A stretch of DNA of 64,000 nucleotides. Source: Micromonospora craniellae. Lineage in GTDB: Bacteria; Actinomycetota; Actinomycetes; Mycobacteriales; Micromonosporaceae. How positions within the stretch are numbered: position 1 is the stretch's first letter; each line of letters opens with the position of its first letter. A program made the translations under genes and the position numbers. Below, piece after piece: positions 16,381-25,160 of the stretch. The stretch is taken from NCBI RefSeq assembly GCF_014764405.1, contig NZ_CP061725.1, positions 1,116,001 to 1,180,000 of the forward strand. Direction: 5' to 3'. The notes beneath the pieces are model-generated. The model searched no databases, was not told where the DNA came from, and saw nothing but the letters and a program-made list of their open reading frames with translations.

Positions 16381-18591
16381 TCAGCCCTTTTCGAGGTACT
16401 CGGCGCGGTCCGCGTCGACCAGGGCGGCGACCGACGCGGCCAGTGCCGGGTGCCGGGCCAGGTCGGGGTCATCCTCGACCAGCTCAATCGCCTCCGCCCG
16501 TGCGTCACGGATCAGGTCCGCGTCGCGCAGCAGCGACAGCAGCCGCAGGTGCGAGCGGCGGCCGGACTGCGTCGCGCCCAGCACGTCGCCCTCCCGCCGC
16601 TGTTCCAGGTCGAGCTCCGCGAGCTTGAAACCGTCCGTGGTGGACGCGACCGCGTCCAACCGTTCCCGGGCGCTGCTGCCCTCGGTCGCCTCGGTCACCA
16701 GCAGGCAGAGCCCGGGAGCGGTGCCCCGGCCCACCCGGCCCCGGAGCTGGTGCAGCTGGGAGACGCCGAACCGGTCGGCGTCCAGCACCACCATCATCGT
16801 CGCGTTGGGCACGTTCACCCCGACCTCGACCACCGTCGTGGCCACCAGGACGTCCAGGTCCCCGGCGGCGAAGGACCGCATCACCGCGTCCTTCTCGTCG
16901 GCGGGCAGCCGACCGTGCAGGACACCGATGCGTACCCCGTGCAGGGGTCCCTCGGCCAGCAGCGGGGCGACCTCGGTCACCGCCAGCGGTGGGCGCCGTC
17001 CGTTGTCGTCCAGTTCCGGCGGCTCCTCGTCGGCGCCGGACTTCGCGTCCGCCTCCCCGATCCGGGGGCACACCACGTACGCCTGACGCCCCTTGCCGAC
17101 CTCCTCGCGCAGTCGGCGCCAGGCCCGGTCGAGGAAGGCGGGCTTCTCGGCGGCCGGCACGACGTGCGAGGCGATCGGCGAACGGCCCTGCGGGAGCTGG
17201 GACAGCGTGGAGATCTCCAGGTCGCCGTAGACCGTCATGGCCACCGTCCGGGGGATCGGCGTAGCGGTCATCACCAGCACGTGCGGCGGCTGGTCGGCCT
17301 TGGCCCGCAGTGCGTCCCGTTGTTCGACGCCGAACCGGTGCTGCTCGTCGACCACCACCAGACCCAGGTCTGCGAAGTCGACGCCCTCGTAGAGCAGGGC
17401 GTGGGTGCCGAGCACGATGCCCGCGGCCCCGCTGACCACCTCGGCCAGCGCCCGACGCCGGGCCGCCGCACCCAGCGAGCCGGTGACCAGCTCGACCCGG
17501 GTGGCCTGCTCGGCGGCACCGAGCTGCCCCGCCTGGGCGAGCGGGCCGAGCAGGTCGAGCATGCCCCGGTGGTGCTGGGCGGCGAGCACCTCCGTCGGGG
17601 CCAGCAGTGCGGCCTGCCCGCCCGCGTCCACCACCTGGAGCATGGCCCGCAGCGCCACCACCGTCTTGCCGGAGCCCACCTCGCCCTGCAACAGGCGGTG
17701 CATCGGGTGGTCGGTGGCCAGGTCGGCCGCGATCTCCACGCCGACGTCGCGCTGGCCACCGGTGAGCTCGTACGGCAACCGGGCGTCGAACGCGTCGAGC
17801 AGCCCGCCCTGCCGCGCCGGGCGGGCCCGGGCCGGCCAGGCGGCGGCCTGCAGCTTGCGGCGTACCAGGGTCAGCTGCACGGCGAACGCCTCGTCCCACT
17901 TCAACCGGCGGCGGGCCCGGTACAGGTCGTCGCGGCTGGACGGCCGGTGGATCTCGCGCAGGGCGGTGCCGAGACCGATCAGCTTCCGGGTGGCACGCAC
18001 CGTGGCGGGCAGCGGGTCCTCCGGCGGCTCGACCGTGTCCAGCACCACCCGTACGCAGCGGGTGATCACCCAGGTCGGTACGGCCGCAGCCGCCGGGTAG
18101 ACCGGGATCAACGCACCGGCGAACTCCTCGACCTGCTCGTTGGCCGCGGCCTCCCCGTCGGTCTGGTCGCCGAGCAGCACGTACTCGGGTCCGTTGAGCT
18201 GCCGCTTGCCACGGAACTCGGTGACCTTGCCGGCGAACATCCCCCACCGGCCCGGGCGCAGCTCCCGCTCCCGCCATGCCTGGTTGCCGAAGAAGGTCAG
18301 GGTGAGTGTGCCGCCGGAACCGTCGCCGACGGTCACCTCCAGCAGGTTGCCCCGGCGCTGGCGCATCGGGCGTACCGCGGTGCGCTGCACCTGGGCCAGC
18401 ACGGTGACCTGCTCCCCGACGTCGAGCGCGCGGATGTCGGTGTGCTCGCCACGCTCGTCGTACCGGCGCGGGAAGTGGTAGAGCAGGTCACCGGCGGTGT
18501 GCAGGTCGAGGTGACCGGCGAGCGCCTTGGCCGTCTTCTCACCGACGAGCTTCTTGAGCGGCGTGTCCACGCTGGACGCTTCCGAGGTCAT
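16381..18591 (-). CDS. recG: ATP-dependent DNA helicase RecG
   Basis: A 736-residue RecG, the branch-migrating helicase that remodels stalled forks and recombination intermediates. The N-terminal wedge/OB domain includes GEQVTVLAQVQR. Helicase motif I is GEVGSGKTVVALRAM, motif II is LVVVDEQHRFGVEQ (DEQH), motif III is VMTATPIPRT, and motif VI is QLHQLRGRVGRG. The start at 18591 (MTSEASSVDTPLKKLVG) is chosen over an upstream in-frame ATG because it overlaps the stop of the preceding Dak2 gene (ATGA). Confidence 0.95.
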   Translation of the reverse strand: MTSEASSVDTPLKKLVGEKTAKALAGHLDLHTAGDLLYHFPRRYDERGEHTDIRALDVGEQVTVLAQVQRTAVRPMRQRRGNLLEVTVGDGSGGTLTLTFFGNQAWRERELRPGRWGMFAGKVTEFRGKRQLNGPEYVLLGDQTDGEAAANEQVEEFAGALIPVYPAAAAVPTWVITRCVRVVLDTVEPPEDPLPATVRATRKLIGLGTALREIHRPSSRDDLYRARRRLKWDEAFAVQLTLVRRKLQAAAWPARARPARQGGLLDAFDARLPYELTGGQRDVGVEIAADLATDHPMHRLLQGEVGSGKTVVALRAMLQVVDAGGQAALLAPTEVLAAQHHRGMLDLLGPLAQAGQLGAAEQATRVELVTGSLGAAARRRALAEVVSGAAGIVLGTHALLYEGVDFADLGLVVVDEQHRFGVEQRDALRAKADQPPHVLVMTATPIPRTVAMTVYGDLEISTLSQLPQGRSPIASHVVPAAEKPAFLDRAWRRLREEVGKGRQAYVVCPRIGEADAKSGADEEPPELDDNGRRPPLAVTEVAPLLAEGPLHGVRIGVLHGRLPADEKDAVMRSFAAGDLDVLVATTVVEVGVNVPNATMMVVLDADRFGVSQLHQLRGRVGRGTAPGLCLLVTEATEGSSARERLDAVASTTDGFKLAELDLEQRREGDVLGATQSGRRSHLRLLSLLRDADLIRDARAEAIELVEDDPDLARHPALAASVAALVDADRAEYLEKG

Positions 18592-20255
18592 TCGACACCT
18601 ACCAGCAGGGAATAACGCGGCTGTCCGCCCGGATACGTGTGCACCTCCACGAAGGGCCACCGGCCGGCGATGTGCGTACGCACCGCCTCGGCCAGCCCGT
18701 CCGGCGCGTCCGCCCCGACGAGCAGGGTGACCAGTTCGCCGCCGCCGCCGAGCATCCGGTCGACCAGGGCGACACTGGTCTCCACCAGATCGGTGCCGAT
18801 CAGGTGCACCTCCCCCTCGACCAGGGCGAGTACGTCACCGGCGCGGCAGGGACCGGCGACGGTGAGCGCGTCCCGGCCGGCCCGGCACACCTCGGCGTGC
18901 CGGCAGGCGCCGGCAGCCTCGGCCATCGCGATCACGTCGTCCTCGAAGCGCCGGCCCGGGTCACGGACGGCGAGCGCGGCGAGCGCCTGCACCGGCGAGC
19001 GGGTGGGTACCACGCTGACCTTCACGCCCGCCCGGTGCGCCTCCACGGCGACCTGGTTCGCCACCGCCTGCGCGTCCGGGTCGTTGGGCAGCACCACGAC
19101 CCGCGCCGCCCCGGTCGCGCGGACCGCGTCGAGCAGTTCGCCGGTGGACGGGTTGCCGGACACCACCACCGCTCGCTCACCGGCCAGCAGATCGGCGATA
19201 CCGGGCCCGGTGGCCACCACCACGGCACCCCGGCCGCCGGAAGCCGGGCCCGGCTCGGTCGCCGTGTCCTGATCGAGGGGTGCCGGGGCCGCATCGGGGG
19301 CCGGGGCCGGCTCGGGTGGCCGCTGGTCGGCGAAGCGGGTCACCGAGATCTGGTACGGGCGGCCGGCCACCACGCCCGCCTCGATCGCCGCGCCGACGTC
19401 GTCGACGTGCACGTGCACCTGCCAGGTGCCGACGGTCGGGCTGCCGTCGCCGACCACCACCACGGAATCGCCGATCGCGTCCAGCTCGTCGCGCATCCGG
19501 CGGACCGCCTCGGGCTCGGCGTCGAGGAGGAACTGCACTTCGTAGGCGTACCCGGGGGACCGGGTCTCCCGCGCGACGGCCGACGGCGGCACCGACCGGG
19601 GTGTCGGCGGGCAGGTCACCGGGCTCTCCCCCGTGACCACCTCGACCAACGCGTCCAGCAGCAGGCAGAGCCCCCGCCCACCGGCGTCGACCACACCGGC
19701 CCGGGCCAACGCCGGCAACTGCTCGGGCGTACGGGCCAGAGCCGTCGCCGCGCCGGACGCGGCGGCACGCGCCACCGCGGGCAGTTCGCCGTCGGCCGCC
19801 CGCTCGGCCGCGTCGGCGGCGGCGGACGCCACCGTCAGCAGGGTGCCCTCCACCGGACGGGCCACCGCCGCGTACGCCGCGCTGCTCGCCGCGCGCAGGG
19901 CTGCGGCCAGCTCCCGGCCGCGTACCTCCGGGACGGGGCCCAGCGCGTCGGCGAGGCCGCGCAGGATCTGCGACAGGATCACGCCGGAGTTGCCCCGGGC
20001 CCCGAGCAGGGCGCCCCGGGCCAGCAGCCGCAGGGCGTGCCCGTGCGCGGTCGAGGTGCCGTCGGCTCCGGTGTCGAGATCCATCGCCAGGGCCTGCTGG
20101 GCCGAGGTGAGGGTGAGCACCAGGTTGGTGCCGGTGTCGCCGTCGGGCACCGGATAGACGTTCAGATCGTCGATCTCCCGCTGGTGCCGCTTGAGCGTGG
20201 CCAGCCCGCTGGCACACCAGCGGCGCACGGCGGCGGCATCGAGGGTGTCCAGCAC
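18588..20255 (-). CDS. Dak2/FakA-like (DhaL-domain) protein
   Basis: A 555-residue protein with a DhaL/Dak2 kinase-type domain at the N-terminus (YPVPDGDTGTNLVLTL and ARGNSGVILSQILRG are the nucleotide/metal motifs). A long middle section and a DegV-like C-terminal region (VVLPNDPDAQAVANQ, VVPTRSPVQALAALA) follow. This is the architecture of FakA, which phosphorylates fatty acids carried by FakB proteins. The family is conserved directly upstream of recG. Fatty-acid kinase activity here is inferred. The middle has a Pro/Ala-rich insert around residues 320-345. No FakB is in the window. Confidence 0.83.
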   Translation of the reverse strand: MLDTLDAAAVRRWCASGLATLKRHQREIDDLNVYPVPDGDTGTNLVLTLTSAQQALAMDLDTGADGTSTAHGHALRLLARGALLGARGNSGVILSQILRGLADALGPVPEVRGRELAAALRAASSAAYAAVARPVEGTLLTVASAAADAAERAADGELPAVARAAASGAATALARTPEQLPALARAGVVDAGGRGLCLLLDALVEVVTGESPVTCPPTPRSVPPSAVARETRSPGYAYEVQFLLDAEPEAVRRMRDELDAIGDSVVVVGDGSPTVGTWQVHVHVDDVGAAIEAGVVAGRPYQISVTRFADQRPPEPAPAPDAAPAPLDQDTATEPGPASGGRGAVVVATGPGIADLLAGERAVVVSGNPSTGELLDAVRATGAARVVVLPNDPDAQAVANQVAVEAHRAGVKVSVVPTRSPVQALAALAVRDPGRRFEDDVIAMAEAAGACRHAEVCRAGRDALTVAGPCRAGDVLALVEGEVHLIGTDLVETSVALVDRMLGGGGELVTLLVGADAPDGLAEAVRTHIAGRWPFVEVHTYPGGQPRYSLLVGVE

Positions 20256-20503
20256 GGTGGAAGCCTACTGTCGTAGGCTGACAACCGCCGGGCGTGTCAC
20301 GCCTCGGCCGGATCCGCGTGCCGCACGCTTCGGGGAGAGTCTCTGGTAGTGGCGGCCGGCATCCCCTGGTAGGGCCGGTGCGCGGCCACCGAGGCCGGGC
20401 CAGGCCCGATTGGGCAGGCGGATGAGGCATCGGGTACCCTGGCCAGGTTGCCCGGGCAGCGCCTGCCGGCGACCTCATGAACGTTCAAACCCAGGAGTAT
20501 CCC

Positions 20504-20695
20504 GTGGCTAGCGTGTGCGACGTCTGTGGCAAGGGACCGGGCTTCGGCCACAACGTGTCCCACTCGCACCGGCGGACCAACCGCCGCTGGAACCCGAACA
20601 TCCAGTCGGTGCGTACCCCCGCCGGTGGCGGCACGACCAAGAAGCTGAAGGTCTGCACGTCCTGCATCAAGGCGGCCAAGGTCGCCCGCGCCTGA
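20504..20695 (+). CDS. rpmB: 50S ribosomal protein L28
   Basis: A 63-residue L28 with the opening (V)ASVCDVCGKGPGFGHNVSHSH and a second Cys pair in KVCTSCIKAAK, the zinc-binding form. The GTG at 20504 follows AGGAG by six bases (20493-20497); an in-frame ATG at 20477 has no such site. TACCCT near 20436 could be a -10 element. The gene diverges from the Dak2 gene. Confidence 0.96.
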   Translation: MASVCDVCGKGPGFGHNVSHSHRRTNRRWNPNIQSVRTPAGGGTTKKLKVCTSCIKAAKVARA

Positions 20696-20716
20696 CGCGG
20701 GACCGCGCTGTCGTCC

Positions 20717-20747
20717 GATGCCGGTGGGCCGTTGGTCCACCGGCATC
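20717..20747 (+). terminator. rpmB terminator hairpin
   Basis: The arms GATGCCGGTGG and CCACCGGCATC are fully complementary, with a nine-base loop, 22 bases beyond the rpmB stop. Confidence 0.7.
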
Positions 20748-20810
20748 GTCGTGTCAGCTCTCGGAACGCCCGCGCCGCTGCGGCACCGGGATGTGCCGCC
20801 ACGCCGGGAT

Positions 20811-20865
20811 GTTAGGAAGGGTCCCCTGCTATACACCAGGCGTTAGCAGGGGACCCTTCCTTGCA
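20811..20865. repeat. Palindromic convergent-end repeat, copy 2
   Basis: The element starts GTTAGGAAGGGTCCCCTGCT and ends with the mirrored AGCAGGGGACCCTTCCTTGC, enclosing ATACACCAGGCGTT. It lies between rpmB and the GNAT gene, which converge. It is almost identical to copy 3 at 61764-61820; both are also preceded by a GCTGCGGCAC...GGATGT segment. Confidence 0.85.
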
Positions 20866-20866
20866 C

Positions 20867-21334
20867 TCACAACGTGCGGCCGAACGACAGGCAGCCGGGC
20901 GCGTCGGCGTAGAACCCGAAGTTGGGGATCCGCTCGTAGCCGGCACCGGTGTACATCGCGATCGCCTCGGGCTGCCGGTCGCCGCACTCCAGGATGAGCC
21001 GCTTACGCCCGTGCTCGCGGGCCGAGCGCTCGATGGCGGCGAGCACCGCACGGGCCACCCCCCGGCCACGGACCTGCGGGTCGGTGTACATCCGCTTCAG
21101 CTCGGCGGTGTCGCCCTGGTCGCCGTGGCTGCGCCAGCCGCCGCAGCCGACCGGCTGCCCGTCGAGGTGAGCCACCAGGAACGCCCCGGCCGGGGAGACG
21201 AACTCAGCGGCGTTCACCGGCGTCTCGTCGCCGCTGCCGCCGTACCGGGTGCCCAGATCGGCCAGCGTGGCGGTGATCAACCGCTGCGCGACCGGGGAGT
21301 CGAACGGCACGACGTGGATCTCGATCTGCTGCAC
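20867..21334 (-). CDS. GNAT-family N-acetyltransferase
   Basis: A 155-residue acetyltransferase. The acetyl-CoA loop is DPQVRGRGVARAVLAAIE, followed by LILECGDRQPEAIAMYTGAGYERI, the usual GNAT C-terminal half. The substrate is unknown. The GTG start (V)QQIEIHVVPFDSP at 21334 is preceded by TACCCT about 13 bases upstream and no ribosome-binding site, so the transcript may be leaderless. A longer frame to 21469 runs into thiL and lacks family similarity. It is co-directional with and downstream of thiL. Confidence 0.85.
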   Translation of the reverse strand: MQQIEIHVVPFDSPVAQRLITATLADLGTRYGGSGDETPVNAAEFVSPAGAFLVAHLDGQPVGCGGWRSHGDQGDTAELKRMYTDPQVRGRGVARAVLAAIERSAREHGRKRLILECGDRQPEAIAMYTGAGYERIPNFGFYADAPGCLSFGRTL

Positions 21335-21375
21335 AGGTAAAGGGTACGACCCGACCTGCCCCTTACCCGGCGGGG

Positions 21376-22314
21376 TCACCGGAAGTGATCCCAGCCGCCC
21401 GGGCCGTCGAACGGGAGGCCGTCCACGGTCACTCCGGCACCCTCCCCGACCCGGCCGACCACCCGCCATCCGGCGGGCAGCGCCGTCGCCGCCGGGAAGG
21501 TCGCCACCAGCGCGTGATCGTCGCCACCGGCCAGCAACCAGGCGTACGGGTCGACGCCGAGCGCCTGCGCGGCGTCCCGCATCTGCGGCGGCACCTCGAA
21601 GGCGTCCCGGGTGAGGTCGACGGCCACCCCGCTGGCCCGCGCCACGTGCCCGAGGTCGGCGAGCAGTCCGTCGGAGACGTCGATCATCGCGGTGGCGCCG
21701 AGCCGGGCGGCCTGCGGTCCCGCCGGATACGGCACCTCCGGCCGCCGGTACGCCTCGACCAGCAGCCGGGGCGTCCGGAACCCTCGGGAGAGCACCGTGA
21801 ACCCGGCCGCCGCGTACCCGGTGCGACCGGCCAGGGCGACGAGGTCCCCAGGTCGCGCCCCGCCCCGGGTCACCGGGGTCCGGCCGCCCAGATCGCCCAG
21901 GGCGGTGACCGCGATGGTCAGGGTGGGACTGGCCGACATGTCCCCGCCCACCACGCTGGCGCCGACCTCGGCCGCCTCGGCACCGAGCCCGTCGGCCAGT
22001 CCCTCCACCCAGTCGGTGGCCGCGTCGGCCGGTACGCAGAGCGCCACCAGCAACGCGGTCGGGTCGGCGCCCATCGCCACCACGTCCGCGAGGTTCGCCG
22101 CCGCCGCCCGACGCCCGATGTCGTCCGCGCTGGACCAGTCTCGACGGAAATGCCGCCCCTCCACCAGCACGTCGGTCGACGCGACCACCCGGGCGTCGGG
22201 CGCGGCGACCACCGCCGCGTCGTCGCCGGGGCCGAGCAGGACCGTGCTTCCGTAGGACAGCCGGGAGGTCACCCGGTCGATCAGCCCGAACTCGCCGACA
22301 CCCGCGACACTCAC
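21376..22314 (-). CDS. thiL: Thiamine-monophosphate kinase
   Basis: A 312-residue ThiL that phosphorylates thiamine monophosphate to the diphosphate cofactor. Motifs: GEFGLIDRVTSRL (start), LLGPGDDAAVVAAP with the metal-binding GDD, WSSADDIGRRAAAANLADVVAMGA, VVGGDMSASPTLTIAVTALG, and IDVSDGLLADLGH. The GTG start shares a GTGA overlap with a 24-codon upstream mini-ORF beginning MSER (22311-22385). No TPP riboswitch is evident upstream. Confidence 0.95.
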   Translation of the reverse strand: MSVAGVGEFGLIDRVTSRLSYGSTVLLGPGDDAAVVAAPDARVVASTDVLVEGRHFRRDWSSADDIGRRAAAANLADVVAMGADPTALLVALCVPADAATDWVEGLADGLGAEAAEVGASVVGGDMSASPTLTIAVTALGDLGGRTPVTRGGARPGDLVALAGRTGYAAAGFTVLSRGFRTPRLLVEAYRRPEVPYPAGPQAARLGATAMIDVSDGLLADLGHVARASGVAVDLTRDAFEVPPQMRDAAQALGVDPYAWLLAGGDDHALVATFPAATALPAGWRVVGRVGEGAGVTVDGLPFDGPGGWDHFR

Positions 22315-22385
22315 GCCGGGACTCCGTCGCGCCGCATGCCGACGTGAGACACCGTCGCGCCCAGCCGCACAGCTCGCTCGCTCAC
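22311..22385 (-). other. MSER-type mini-ORF repeat fused to the thiL start
   Basis: A 24-codon frame starts GTG AGC GAG CGA (MSERAVRLGATVSHVG...) and ends in a TGA that overlaps the thiL GTG. It resembles the 25-codon mini-ORF at 30427-30504 before gpsA (shared MSER, a VSH motif, alternating Arg/Gly, terminal Ala). It is probably a repeat element whose ends preserve translational coupling rather than a functional peptide. Confidence 0.5.
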
Positions 22386-22482
22386 TGCTTCTCCTTGGCC
22401 ACCGATAGGGATCACCCCTGGTCCGTAAGGTACTTTCTCCCTTCGGGCCGCTTTGGCAGGCGGCGACGGAGGGAGGTCGAGC

Positions 22483-22716
22483 GTGGTACAGGCGTACATC
22501 CTCATCCAGACAGAGGTCGGTCGGGCACGTGACGTGGCCGGTCTCATCGCGGATCTCGCCGGTGTGGTCCGGGTCGACGCCGTCACCGGGCCGTACGACG
22601 TGGTCGTGCTCACCGAGGCCGACACCGTCGATGAGCTCGGCAAGCTCATCGTCAGCAACGTGCAGATGGTGCCGGGCATCACCCGCACCCTGACCTGTTC
22701 GGTGGTGCGACTGTAA
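22483..22716 (+). CDS. Lrp/AsnC ligand-binding-domain protein
   Basis: A 77-residue stand-alone RAM (Lrp/AsnC effector) domain with no DNA-binding helix. It begins VVQAYILIQTEVGRARDVA and contains VDAVTGPYDVVVLTEADTVDELGKLI. Such short proteins form decamers that may bind small ligands or modulate full-length Lrp proteins. The GTG at 22483 follows GGGAGG by six bases. Its stop touches the next start, so it is an operon with the DUF3515 gene. This neighbourhood (thiL, Lrp-like, DUF3515, ddl) is conserved in Streptomyces. Confidence 0.9.
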   Translation: MVQAYILIQTEVGRARDVAGLIADLAGVVRVDAVTGPYDVVVLTEADTVDELGKLIVSNVQMVPGITRTLTCSVVRL

Positions 22717-23331
22717 GTGGACGAGACCACCAAGCCGGCCGACGACCGCACCGAGGGTGCGAAGGCGCCCGACCGCACCAACCGCTCTGCCGCGCTGATC
22801 GCCACCGCGGTGGCGCTGCCGGTGGCGCTGCTGGTGGGCGCGGTCGCCTGGGCCAACCTCCCGTCGAGCGAACCGGCCGCCGCACCCACGGCGTCACCGA
22901 GCACGCCCGGCCCTCAGTCCACCACCCCGGTCGAGATGGCCGCTCCGGAGCTGGCCGAACGCCCCACCGTGGTGTGCCGCGCCCTGTTGTCGCAGTTGCC
23001 GGCGACGGTCCGCGACCTGCCGCAACGGCCGGTCTCCGCCGGTCCTGAGCAGAACGCCGCGTACGGCGATCCGGCGCTGACGGTGGCCTGCGGTGGCGAC
23101 CGGCCCGAGCTGGCCCGCGACGAGCACCTCTACCTGGTCAACTCGGTCTGCTGGTACGCGGTGGAGGGGCCGGACGTGACGGAGCTGACCACGGTCGACC
23201 GGGAGACGGAGGTGACCCTACGGGTGCCGCACTTCTACGGCGAGGCGTTGCAGTGGGCCGCCCCGATCTCCGCGACCATCGTCGAGTCGATCCCGTCGGG
23301 CGACACGAAGCCCACCGGCTGCACCTCATGA
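22717..23331 (+). CDS. DUF3515 membrane-anchored protein
   Basis: A 204-residue protein with one N-terminal transmembrane segment (about 24-46, AALIATAVALPVALLVGAVA). A Pro/Ser/Thr linker and an extracytoplasmic domain follow, with four cysteines (VVCRALLSQLP, VACGGDRPEL, VNSVCWYAVE, PTGCTS), probably two disulfides. DUF3515 proteins have no known activity but sit next to ddl. The GTG start directly abuts the preceding stop codon. Confidence 0.85.
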   Translation: MDETTKPADDRTEGAKAPDRTNRSAALIATAVALPVALLVGAVAWANLPSSEPAAAPTASPSTPGPQSTTPVEMAAPELAERPTVVCRALLSQLPATVRDLPQRPVSAGPEQNAAYGDPALTVACGGDRPELARDEHLYLVNSVCWYAVEGPDVTELTTVDRETEVTLRVPHFYGEALQWAAPISATIVESIPSGDTKPTGCTS

Positions 23332-23383
23332 CCCATCCACCGGCGGCGGGCCGCGCCGGTGACGGCCCGCCTCGGATGGGGAC

Positions 23384-24490
23384 TCAGTACTGTCCCGGAC
23401 CCCGGGTCAGCGCCGTGCGGATGAGCCGGTCGATCAGCTTCGGGTACTCCAGCCCGGCCGCCGCCCACATCCGGGGGAACATCGACGTCGGCGTGAAGCC
23501 GGGCATCGTGTTGATCTCGTTGAGGTAGACGTCCAGCTCCGGGGTGACGAAGAAGTCGGCGCGGGCCAGGCCGGCGCAGTCCAGCGCGGTGAAGGCCCGG
23601 ACGGCGTAGTCGCGTACCTGGCGGGTGACCCGGTCGGGCAGGTCGGCGGGGAGGTCGTACTCGCAGGCGGACTCTGCGTCGATGTACTTGGCCTCGAAGT
23701 CGTAGAACTCGTAGTCACCGACCACCCGCACCTCGGCGAGCACGGACGCCTCGGGCATCCCGCCGGCCTCGCCCTCCAGCACGCCGCACTCGATCTCGCG
23801 GCCGACGATGGCCCCCTCGACCAATACCTTGCTGTCGATCTCGCGGGCGACGGCGATGGCCGTCTCCAGGTCGGCCCAGTCGCTGACCTTGCTGATTCCG
23901 AACGAGGACCCGGCCCGGGAGGGCTTGACGAAGACCGGCAGGCCGAGTCGCTGCTTGTCCGCCTCGCCGAGCGTCATCCCGCTGCGCAGCACCGCGTACG
24001 GGCCGACCGGGATGCCCTCGGCGGCGCAGAGCTTCTTGGTGAACTCCTTGTCCATGGCGGCGGCCGAGGCGAACACCTTCGCCCCGACGTACGGGATGCC
24101 GGCCATCTCCAGCATGCCCTGGATGGTGCCGTCCTCGCCGTAGGAGCCGTGCAGCACCGGGAAGACCACGTCCACATCGGCCAGCGCGCGGGGCCCGTCG
24201 GCCGGGTCGAGCACCAGCAGGCCGCTGCCGGTCGGGTCGGCGCGCAGCACGACGTCCACACCGGACTCTGCGGTGATCTCCGGCAGCCGACGTGACCTGA
24301 TCGCCAGTTGGGCGGGGTCGCCGGTGGTCAGCACCCACTGCCCGGCCCGGGTGATGCCCACCGGCACCACCTCGAACTCGTCGGGGTCCAGCGCGGCGAG
24401 CACGCTTCCGGCGCTGACGCAGGAGATGCCGTGTTCCGGGCTGCGGCCGCCGAAGACGATCGCCACGCGGGTCTTGCCTGGGGTGGTCAC
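23384..24490 (-). CDS. ddl: D-alanine--D-alanine ligase
   Basis: A 368-residue Ddl that joins two D-alanines for peptidoglycan precursors. The N-terminal loop is VFGGRSPEHGISCVSAGSVLAAL, then the ATP-grasp core (VFVKPSRAGSSFGISKV, DSKVLVEGAIVGREIECGVL) and the C-terminal metal/substrate loop YLNEINTMPGFTPTSMFP. The GTG at 24490 is preferred because GAAAGGTGA lies about seven bases upstream; a GTG nine bases earlier is too close to it. It converges with the DUF3515 gene. Confidence 0.95.
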   Translation of the reverse strand: MTTPGKTRVAIVFGGRSPEHGISCVSAGSVLAALDPDEFEVVPVGITRAGQWVLTTGDPAQLAIRSRRLPEITAESGVDVVLRADPTGSGLLVLDPADGPRALADVDVVFPVLHGSYGEDGTIQGMLEMAGIPYVGAKVFASAAAMDKEFTKKLCAAEGIPVGPYAVLRSGMTLGEADKQRLGLPVFVKPSRAGSSFGISKVSDWADLETAIAVAREIDSKVLVEGAIVGREIECGVLEGEAGGMPEASVLAEVRVVGDYEFYDFEAKYIDAESACEYDLPADLPDRVTRQVRDYAVRAFTALDCAGLARADFFVTPELDVYLNEINTMPGFTPTSMFPRMWAAAGLEYPKLIDRLIRTALTRGPGQY

Positions 24491-24648
24491 TGCGGTCACC
24501 TTTCCGGGACGCACTGCTGGCGCTCTCCCGGATGACCTTACTGTGCGTGGCGGGGTCGGGTGACCGATACCCGACGGGAACGCGGGATGGCCGCATTCGG
24601 TCAACGCGCCATATACGATGCGTTACCGGTCGGCCGTGACCAGCAGTG

Positions 24649-24885
24649 TCAGCCGACCAGCTGCCGCTCGCCGAACGCATGCCGTCGACCGATGGCGATG
24701 ACCTTGACCCGCTGCCGGCCGGCCCGCACCATGCCCAGCGCCATGAACGCGCCGGCGATCCGGTCCGCCGCCTCCCGGCTGCTCGCGCCGACCACCTGGC
24801 GTCGACGCTCCGGGGCGACCCGCTCGTTGCGACCGTCCACCTCGTACGGACGGACGTCGGTCAGGACTACCAGGAAACGTGTCAT
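24649..24885 (-). CDS. Small protein of unknown function
   Basis: A 78-residue protein beginning MTRFLVVLTDVRPYEVDGRNERV. It is basic, with beta-strand-like ends and a helical centre (SSREAADRIAGAFMALGMVRAG). I do not recognise a family. It diverges from the XRE gene across ~275 bp. No clear ribosome-binding site is seen before 24885. It might be part of the XRE/DUF397 locus or a stand-alone small protein. Confidence 0.45.
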   Translation of the reverse strand: MTRFLVVLTDVRPYEVDGRNERVAPERRRQVVGASSREAADRIAGAFMALGMVRAGRQRVKVIAIGRRHAFGERQLVG

Positions 24886-25160
24886 CGCCGGCCGCCGAGG
24901 CGCTCGGCGCACACCCGCTGACCAGTTCGCACGTCGATTCCCTTCCGGTGGCCGACAACTGGCGCGGCACGCGGCGGCCGGGTACGGGGGAATAACCCGA
25001 CCGCCGCGCGCCCCATCCCCTCCGGTCGCTCACCACCACCGTCGCCACGACAACCGGCGGTGAGGACGCGATAACAGAATGGCAGGTCCATGGGCATGAA
25101 TGCAACTCTCACTGACGTTCTCTCATGTACACAGTCCCAAATACGTGCGACCATCGATGC
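24886..25160. other. Divergent intergenic region upstream of the XRE gene
   Basis: 275 bases with no supported gene. The part next to the XRE start is less GC-rich (25080-25160, e.g. CTCTCATGTACACAGTCCC) and probably carries its promoter. No obvious ribosome-binding site precedes the 25161 ATG, so the message may be leaderless or nearly so. Confidence 0.35.

Noticed and set aside
18639..20276. 545-codon open frame opposite the Dak2 gene
   Set aside because: Same antisense artefact; the minus strand carries real Dak2 motifs.
21376..22480. TPP riboswitch before thiL
   Set aside because: The thiL upstream sequence has no THI-box-like elements; only the MSER mini-ORF and a short promoter space.
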